From Chondrus crispus (lineage: Eukaryota > Rhodophyta > Florideophyceae > Gigartinales > Gigartinaceae): DNA of 64,000 nucleotides. Positions 63,001-64,000 of this stretch are shown here, one piece after another. How positions within the stretch are numbered: position 1 is the stretch's first letter; every line of letters begins with the position of its first letter. The DNA is taken from the NCBI RefSeq assembly GCF_000350225.1, contig NW_005179382.1, positions 186,001 to 250,000 on the forward strand, written 5' to 3'. The notes beneath the pieces are model-generated. The model did not search any database. It was not told the DNA's origin and worked only from the letters and a program-made list of their open reading frames with translations. The translations under genes and the position numbers were made by a program.

Positions 63001-64000
63001 GTAATACCACAATCGTTAAGGGACCGCGTCCTAGGGTTGAGCCACTACGCAAAATTGGCAGGCCACCCGGGAGGCAGGAAACTTTACAAGACTTTGAGAA
63101 GATATTTTTATTGGCCTACGATGGCCGTAGACTGCTACGCAGTCGCGAAGAATTGCGCTGCATGTGCGCGGGAAATGGTGAAGTTAAGAAAAAACACGAC
63201 GGAAATGAAGCTGTTCACGCCCAAGGCCCCGCTGGAATTTGTCGCCATCGACATCCTCGGCGAGCTAATTACAACTAAGCGAGGAAATCGGTATATTCTC
63301 GTGATCAGCGATCGATACTCGAAACTGGTACGAACCGTACCGTTGAAGAAGATATCAGCTGCGCACATCGCACAAGCCTTCGTTCACCATTGGGTATTCG
63401 TGTACGGACCGCCGGTCAAGCTGCTGTCCGACAATGGAACACAGTTCACGGCCCGGTTCTTTCAGAATGTCTGCCGAATTCTTGGCATACGCAATGTGTT
63501 CACGACTACGTACCACCCGCAAGCCAACGGCCAAGTTGAGAGATTTAACCGCACGCTGACTTCGGCGTTGCGAAAATACGTTGGAGAGCATCCCAAGGAC
63601 TGGGACTTATTTAGCGACGCTGTGACGTTCGCCTACAACACACAAGTTCATCCAACTACGAACATTGCGCCCTTCGAGCTGGTGTTGGCTCGGGTGCCGA
63701 GAAACATTGCGTTACAAGCGCAACCAACTTTGGAGAACTTCAGCTCGTCACGAGCATACTACCTGAAATGGCAGTCGTGGTTGGAGAGCCTAACGCGAAG
63801 CGCCGATAGGAGTTTGCGAAAGGAACAAGCCCGATACAAGCGAAATTTCGACGCACGCCTTCGCAAGCCGCAATCTGAGATCCCACCAGGGTCCCACGTG
63901 TTCCTCCGGAAGGAGCAGGGCACGGCTAGCGAACCGAAACATAAGCTCGCACAAGTCGCTACAGGGCCTTATCAGGTCAGACGATCGGATCAACATACGG
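60061..64000 (+). CDS. pol: Element E pol, partial at window edge
   Basis: An open frame overlaps the end of gag by about 29 bases in the +1 frame, the layout for which Ty3 uses +1 frameshifting. Parts: protease with SVLDTGAGPNLV (about 60405); reverse transcriptase with FCVDYRRLNAVTVKDTYPLP and VYLDDIIIFS (61570-61905); RNase H with SVDTDASDYQIGAALF (62320) and HTDHASLRWL; a linker; integrase with HPGGRKLYKTLRRYFYWPTM, CAACAREM, AIDILGE, LLSDNGTQF and NGQVERFNRTL (63060-63550). It runs open to the window end; any chromodomain would lie beyond. Confidence 0.9.

Larger units (their letters stand above)
56561..64000 (+). mobile_element. Ty3/gypsy element E, 3' end outside window
   Basis: Plus strand: 5' LTR (56561-57606), primer-binding site, gag (57784-60089), pol (60061 to window end). 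It lies inside the reverse transcriptase of element F. It is better kept than C; I see about one break in gag, and pol stays open to the window edge. Element C is its nearest kin. The missing 3' LTR prevents dating. Confidence 0.85.

Overview
The window looks like nuclear DNA of a photosynthetic eukaryote with a compact, intron-poor genome loaded with transposable elements. A digalactosyldiacylglycerol synthase, two proteasome genes, and host genes with none or one tiny intron fit a florideophyte red alga such as Chondrus crispus. That organism is an inference; no ribosomal or organellar marker is present. About 10 kb holds host genes and most of the rest is mobile DNA.

Layout. 1-11243: a piggyBac-like DNA transposon (element A) that also carries a YqaJ/lambda-exonuclease-like nuclease domain. 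It is interrupted by a 1562-bp Tc1-like transposon (497-2058, TA duplication) and by a young, whole-looking Ty3/gypsy retrotransposon on the minus strand (3454-10507, CGTGC duplication). 11244-13411: no gene recognised, but a 57-bp perfect palindrome. 13412-23276: host island with DGDG synthase and a thioredoxin-like protein (head to head), RPT3 and the proteasome alpha-4 subunit (head to head, with a small inverted-repeat element between them), and a bZIP factor cut by an assembly gap. 23290-24000: an unrecognised pseudogene. 25233-30100: a second piggyBac/YqaJ element (B), hit by a solo LTR. 30100-37310: relics, including a Harbinger-like nested inverted-repeat element and a pogo-like transposon. 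37569-64000: a nested cluster of Ty3/gypsy elements. The simplest reading is element C (minus), entered by chromodomain element F (minus), which was entered by element E (plus, running off the window).

The most striking object is the gene at 4173-5402, inside the young gypsy element, antisense to gag-pol and lying between pol and the 3' LTR. Its first 29 residues copy the histone H3 tail position for position, keeping A1, K4, K14, K18 and K23 but with R at position 9 and V at position 27, the two main repressive methylation sites. The remaining ~380 residues are not histone and may include a papain-like cysteine-peptidase core (Cys240, His332, Asp345). I read it as a transposon-encoded H3-tail mimic that could engage host chromatin readers or modifiers. 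The same locus holds two gypsy families with chromodomains, which normally read H3 methylation, so mimic and readers sit side by side.

A second candidate system is the piggyBac/YqaJ pair. Both carry perfect palindromes centred on GTATAC at their ends; the palindrome is conserved in architecture but different in sequence between A and B.
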